Shown: positions 5,911-5,916 of the stretch, piece by piece
Layout of the letters: every line of letters starts with the position of its first letter
Numbering within the stretch: position 1 is the first letter of the stretch
Assembly (NCBI GenBank): GCA_028865585.1
Contig: JAGWJU010000088.1
Span: 1 to 5,916 of the forward strand
DNA: 5,916 nucleotides
Direction of reading: 5' to 3'
Source of the DNA: Elusimicrobiota bacterium
GTDB lineage: Bacteria > Elusimicrobiota > Elusimicrobia > UBA1565 > UBA9628
Position numbers and translations under genes: made by a program
Notes under the pieces: generated by a model
The model's database searches: none
The model's input: the letters and a program-made list of their open reading frames with translations, nothing else
Told to the model about the DNA's origin: nothing

Positions 5911-5916
5911 CAATGC

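Overview
The window is a compact, GC-rich stretch of bacterial chromosome. Coding sequence fills almost all of it, gene gaps are short, and six complete genes plus one gene tail are visible. A type I signal peptide, the secreted HAD-type protein and lysine/alanine-rich tails suggest a GC-rich Gram-negative lineage. Elusimicrobiota or a deltaproteobacterial-type group would fit, but nothing here fixes the taxon and I hold that loosely. No rRNA, tRNA or CRISPR array is visible.

Left part (1-1271): the last 34 codons of a zinc-ribbon protein run into a convergent deoxyhypusine-synthase-like gene on the minus strand. That gene starts from an AT-rich 91-bp divergent region with a good sigma70-type promoter facing it.

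Middle part (1272-4659): three plus-strand genes lie close together and probably form one operon. They are an exported HAD-fold protein whose catalytic motifs are largely lost, an NAD-type short-chain dehydrogenase (SDR), and an aldehyde dehydrogenase (ALDH). The SDR stop and ALDH start overlap in TAATG, which implies translational coupling and perhaps consecutive oxidation of an alcohol to an aldehyde to an acid. The substrate is not readable from sequence.

Right part (4666-5916): a minus-strand pair, a 94-residue basic-tailed protein of unknown function followed 9 nt later by a TatD-family hydrolase, reads from a strong-looking promoter (TTGAAA, 17 nt, TATACT). Upstream of that promoter the composition drops to 25 G/C in 66 bases, and a 20-nt motif occurs twice in direct orientation, 35 nt apart. 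This may be the edge of a mobile element or a pair of regulator sites.

The observations most worth a second look are the degenerate secreted HAD protein, the bacterial deoxyhypusine-synthase homologue with an altered active-site histidine, and the repeat pair at the right edge. I see no clear evidence of a complete novel multi-gene system.
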